Shown here piece after piece: positions 6,359-8,611 of a stretch of DNA of 8,611 nt. Both the position numbers and the translations under genes were made by a program. The stretch comes from Bacteroidales bacterium UBA3663 (GTDB taxonomy: Bacteria > Bacteroidota > Bacteroidia > Bacteroidales > UBA3663). How positions within the stretch are numbered: the first letter of the stretch is position 1; every line of letters starts with the position of its first letter. The notes below the pieces were generated by a model. That model was not told where the DNA came from. It saw nothing but the letters and a program-made list of their open reading frames with translations, and did not search any database. The stretch lies in NCBI GenBank assembly GCA_002373755.1, contig DFJU01000160.1, positions 1 to 8,611 on the forward strand, read 5' to 3'.

Positions 6359-7090
6359 ATGATAGAATTAGTTCCCGCAATAGACATCATCGGAGGCCAG
6401 CTGGTGCGCCTCCAGCAAGGCGACTATGCTGCCAAGACCGAGTATGGACGCGACCCGCTCGACGTCGCCAAACAGTATGAAGACATCGGCGTGCGCCGTC
6501 TGCACGTGGTCGATCTTGACGGAGCCAAAGGCGGCCACATCGTCAATCACAAGACGCTGGAGCGCATCGCATCGGGCACGAATCTGGTGGTCGATTTCGG
6601 CGGCGGCGTGAAGTCGGACGACGATGTCCGAATCGCCTTCGAGAGCGGCGCGCAGATGATTACCGGCGGTTCGATTGCCGTGCAGAAACCCGAAATGTTC
6701 CTCGCGTGGCTGGAAAAATACGGCGCAGACCGCATCATCCTCGGAGCCGACATCAAGTCGGGCAAAATCGCCATCACCGGCTGGCTGGAGACGGGCGATG
6801 CCACTTGGCAGGCGTTCCTGAAGCGCTACGTGGATTCCGGCGTCCGTCAGGTGATTTCGACCGATATCTCGCGCGACGGAATGTTGTCGGGACCTGCCGT
6901 TGACCTCTATCGCGACATGATGGCGCAGTTCCCCGAGCTGCACGTGACGGCCTCGGGCGGCGTGTCGGGCATGGCCGATGTCATTGCGCTCGACAAGGCT
7001 GGTGTGCCGGACGTCATTGTCGGCAAGGCAATCTACGAAGGTCGAATCAGCATTGACGAAATGAAGGACTTCATCAAGTCGTCGCGTTGA
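6359..7090 (+). CDS. hisA: ProFAR isomerase HisA
   Basis: 243-residue (beta/alpha)8-barrel enzyme (EC 5.3.1.16) that opens the ribose ring of ProFAR in an Amadori rearrangement to PRFAR, the substrate of HisF/HisH. The N terminus MIELVPAIDIIGGQLVRLQQ carries the catalytic base Asp9. The second catalytic Asp is expected in ISTDISRDGM (Asp169). Phosphate-binding glycine motifs of the two half-barrels are visible: FGGGV (80-84) with TGGS (102-105), and ASGGVSG (198-204) with VGKAI (221-225). GADIK (129-133) also matches the family, and length is normal. The ATG at 6359 starts directly in strand 1. The protein shares the half-barrel duplication with the neighbouring HisF, but the RDPLDVAKQYEDIGV and GWLE segments mark it as HisA. 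hisF follows after 48 nt. Confidence 0.97.
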   Translation: MIELVPAIDIIGGQLVRLQQGDYAAKTEYGRDPLDVAKQYEDIGVRRLHVVDLDGAKGGHIVNHKTLERIASGTNLVVDFGGGVKSDDDVRIAFESGAQMITGGSIAVQKPEMFLAWLEKYGADRIILGADIKSGKIAITGWLETGDATWQAFLKRYVDSGVRQVISTDISRDGMLSGPAVDLYRDMMAQFPELHVTASGGVSGMADVIALDKAGVPDVIVGKAIYEGRISIDEMKDFIKSSR

Positions 7091-7112
7091 AATCCATCGG
7101 CCACAAAACAAA

Positions 7113-7127
7113 TCTTTAACTCTTAAT
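7113..7127 (+). repeat. two degenerate A/T-rich units before hisF
   Basis: TCTTTAAC and TCTTAAT lie side by side, 11 nt before the hisF ATG, and closely resemble the TCTTAWT units ahead of hisA. This looks like a short or eroded version of the same leader type. The 48-bp hisA-hisF spacer has no GC-rich inverted repeat. Confidence 0.45.
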
Positions 7128-7138
7128 TGCAGCGCAAA

Positions 7139-7906
7139 ATGTTAGCCAAACGAATCATTCCGTGTCTCGACGTCAAAGACGGCAAGACGGTCAAAGGTGT
7201 CCAGTTCGTCAACTTCCGCGATGCCGGCGACCCCGTCGAACTCGGCAAGCAGTACAGCGAACTCGGCGCCGACGAATTGGTCTATCTCGATATTACCGCT
7301 TCGCACGAGGGCCGCAAGACCTTCACCGAACTCGTCCAGCGCATTGCGGCCGAGGTCTCGATTCCGTTCACCGTGGGCGGCGGCATCCACGAATTGAGCG
7401 ACGTTGAACGACTGCTCGCAGCCGGTGCCGACAAGGTCTCGATCAACAGCTCGGCCATCCGCCGGCCGGAACTCATCTCCGAGATTGCAGCCCGTTTCGG
7501 CGTGCAGGAGTGCGTCTGTGCCATCGACGCCCGTCTGGAAGATGATGGCCAATGGCGTTGCTACCTCAACGGCGGCCGCATCCCGACCGAGCGAACCCTT
7601 TTCGAGTGGGCGCACGAGGCACAGGAGCGCGGCGCAGGCGAAATCCTCTTCACTTCGATGAACCACGATGGCTCGAAGCAGGGCTTTGCGATCGATGCCT
7701 TGCGCCGTCTGCATGAAGAGCTGTCGATTCCTGTCATTGCATCGGGCGGTGCCGGTACAAAACAGCACTTCCTCGATGTGTTCCAGCAGGCTCACGTCGA
7801 TGCAGCATTGGCCGCCTCGGTGTTCCACTTCAACGAAATCCCGATGGCCGAACTGAAGCAGTTCCTGGCCGATGAGGGAGTCGTGGTAAGACAAACATGC
7901 AAATAA
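7139..7906 (+). CDS. hisF: imidazole glycerol phosphate synthase, cyclase subunit HisF
   Basis: 255-residue (beta/alpha)8-barrel that takes ammonia from HisH and uses it to cleave and cyclise PRFAR to imidazole glycerol phosphate and AICAR. The two catalytic aspartates are in place: Asp11 in [10 protein letters not shown] and Asp130 in CAIDAR. Phosphate-binding motifs are FTVGGGI (77-83), the KVSINSSA segment (99-106) and ASGGAG (201-206). [13 protein letters not shown] (171-183) is the typical loop after strand 6, and LNGGRIPT (143-150) is a family signature. The reading frame is open upstream to a TTG at 7127, adding four residues, but the ATG at 7139 places [11 protein letters not shown] exactly as in the family. 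The gene is 48 nt after hisA and 103 nt before hisIE, and there is no Shine-Dalgarno. Confidence 0.97.
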   Translation: MLAKRIIPCLDVKDGKTVKGVQFVNFRDAGDPVELGKQYSELGADELVYLDITASHEGRKTFTELVQRIAAEVSIPFTVGGGIHELSDVERLLAAGADKVSINSSAIRRPELISEIAARFGVQECVCAIDARLEDDGQWRCYLNGGRIPTERTLFEWAHEAQERGAGEILFTSMNHDGSKQGFAIDALRRLHEELSIPVIASGGAGTKQHFLDVFQQAHVDAALAASVFHFNEIPMAELKQFLADEGVVVRQTCK

Positions 7907-7914
7907 ATGAAAGC

Positions 7915-7973
7915 GGGGAGTAACGCAATTGGACAAATGGAGCAATCGTCTCTTTTACTCCTTTTTTACTCCC
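7915..7973 (+). other. long-loop inverted repeat between hisF and hisIE
   Basis: GGGAGTAA (7916-7923) is perfectly complementary to TTACTCCC (7966-7973), with a 42-nt loop. A shorter alternative pairing exists with TTACTCC at 7955-7961, because the 3' arm lies in the tandem pyrimidine repeats. The two 3' arms are mutually exclusive. No U-tract follows, so terminator function is unlikely; any regulatory role is inference. Confidence 0.35.
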
Positions 7974-7985
7974 TTTTCACTTCTC
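7953..7985 (+). repeat. three 11-bp pyrimidine-rich repeats before hisIE
   Basis: Units starting at 7953, 7964 and 7975 read TTTTACTCCTT, TTTTACTCCCT and TTTCACTTCTC, a period of 11 bp with decay in the third copy. They are followed by an A/T-rich leader up to the hisIE ATG at 8010. The position just before a his gene parallels the heptamer arrays upstream of hisH and hisA, but the unit length differs. Confidence 0.6.
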
Positions 7986-8009
7986 TTAAAAACTCTAAAT
8001 TTAAAAGAT

Positions 8010-8611
8010 ATGGAAATCAATTTTGAGAAATTGGGTGGACTCGTTCCTGCAATCGTTCAGGACGCAGACACCAACAAAGTGCTCATGTTGGGCTTCATGA
8101 ACAAGGAGGCCTATGAGAAAACAGTTCAGACAAACCTCGTCACATTCTGGAGCCGCACACGCCAGTGCCTGTGGACCAAGGGTGAGACATCGGGCAACAC
8201 CTTGACCGTCAAGGAGATTCTCAACGACTGTGATCAGGACACCCTGCTCATCAAGGCTGTTCCCGCCGGTCCTGTATGCCACACGGGTGCCGACACCTGC
8301 TGGGGTGAGACCAACAAGCGCGATGCCGCTCATAATCAAGAGAATGCACTGCTTTTCCTGAGCGAATTGCAGGACTTCATCGAGAAGCGTCACGAGGAGA
8401 TGCCAGAAGGATCGTACACCACATCGCTCTTCAAGGACGGACTGAACCGCATGGCGCAGAAGGTGGGCGAGGAGGCTCTCGAACTCGTCATCGAAGCCAC
8501 CAACGGCACCAACGACCGCCTCATCTACGAAGGCTCGGATATGCTCTACCACCTCATCGTGCTGCTCACCAGCAAGGGCCTGCGCATCGAGCAGATGGCG
8601 GCCGAGCTGCG
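8010..8611 (+). CDS. hisIE: bifunctional PR-AMP cyclohydrolase / PR-ATP pyrophosphatase HisIE (3' end outside window)
   Basis: Two-domain enzyme for steps 2 and 3 of histidine synthesis: the C-terminal HisE part hydrolyses PR-ATP to PR-AMP and the N-terminal HisI part opens the purine ring to ProFAR. The HisI domain (about 1-110) has FWSRTRQCLWTKGETSGN (46-63), the Mg-binding triple Asp73/75/77 in DCDQD, and the zinc cysteines Cys90 (PVCH) and Cys97 (DTCW). The HisE domain (about 113 onward) is MazG-like: KVGEEALELVIEA (Glu154, 155, 158) and EGSDMLYHLIVLL (Glu174, Asp177). The window ends after 200 complete codons with two bases of the next; from the family's usual size probably only a few to about fifteen residues are missing. 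The ATG at 8010 is the family start; no Shine-Dalgarno is seen. Its product feeds the HisA made upstream. Confidence 0.96.
   Translation, partial: MEINFEKLGGLVPAIVQDADTNKVLMLGFMNKEAYEKTVQTNLVTFWSRTRQCLWTKGETSGNTLTVKEILNDCDQDTLLIKAVPAGPVCHTGADTCWGETNKRDAAHNQENALLFLSELQDFIEKRHEEMPEGSYTTSLFKDGLNRMAQKVGEEALELVIEATNGTNDRLIYEGSDMLYHLIVLLTSKGLRIEQMAAEL

Noticed and set aside
5494..7945. Minus-strand ORFs opposite hisH, hisA and hisF
   Set aside because: Each coincides with a well-supported gene on the plus strand and resembles no protein family; typical of GC-rich third positions.

Overview
The window reads as chromosomal DNA of a GC-rich member of the Bacteroidota, most likely order Bacteroidales (Prevotella-like or a relative). 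The reasons are a DUF4254 protein, a TopB of the Bacteroidota type, an LptD of the Bacteroidota type, a fused hisIE as the last visible gene of a hisH-hisA-hisF-hisIE run, promoter elements resembling the Bacteroidota TAnnTTTG -7 box, and start codons without Shine-Dalgarno sequences but with A/T-rich leaders. The species cannot be named from the sequence alone.

Layout: positions 1-274 hold the N-terminal 91 codons of a DUF4254 gene on the minus strand, cut by the window edge. A 118-bp divergent spacer separates it from topB (393-2573, plus strand), DNA topoisomerase III. A 156-bp spacer follows, with a weak A/T-rich hairpin and the best promoter in the window (TTG, 20-nt gap, TATCTTCG). Next is lptD (2730-5576, GTG start), a 948-residue outer-membrane LPS-assembly protein. 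It is followed on the same strand by hisH (5665-6264), hisA (6359-7090), hisF (7139-7906) and the start of hisIE (8010 to beyond the end).

How the genes work together: hisIE, hisA and hisH/hisF carry consecutive middle steps of histidine biosynthesis. HisIE converts PR-ATP to ProFAR, HisA isomerises ProFAR to PRFAR, and HisH plus HisF convert PRFAR and glutamine to imidazole glycerol phosphate and AICAR. The other his genes are not in the window. LptD and TopB have no metabolic link to them. No recognisable promoter was found between lptD and hisIE, so read-through from the lptD promoter is possible.

The least expected content is in the spacers. The lptD-hisH and hisH-hisA spacers each carry a related GC-rich inverted-repeat element followed by four tandem 7-bp A/T-rich units. 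Both heptamer arrays start exactly 35 nt and end 8 nt upstream of the ATG. The hisF-hisIE spacer has a different arrangement: 11-bp pyrimidine-rich repeats and an 8-bp inverted repeat. I found no tRNA, rRNA, CRISPR array, transposase or phage gene, and no convincing undescribed multi-gene system. The window is mostly core housekeeping DNA with unusual spacer architecture.
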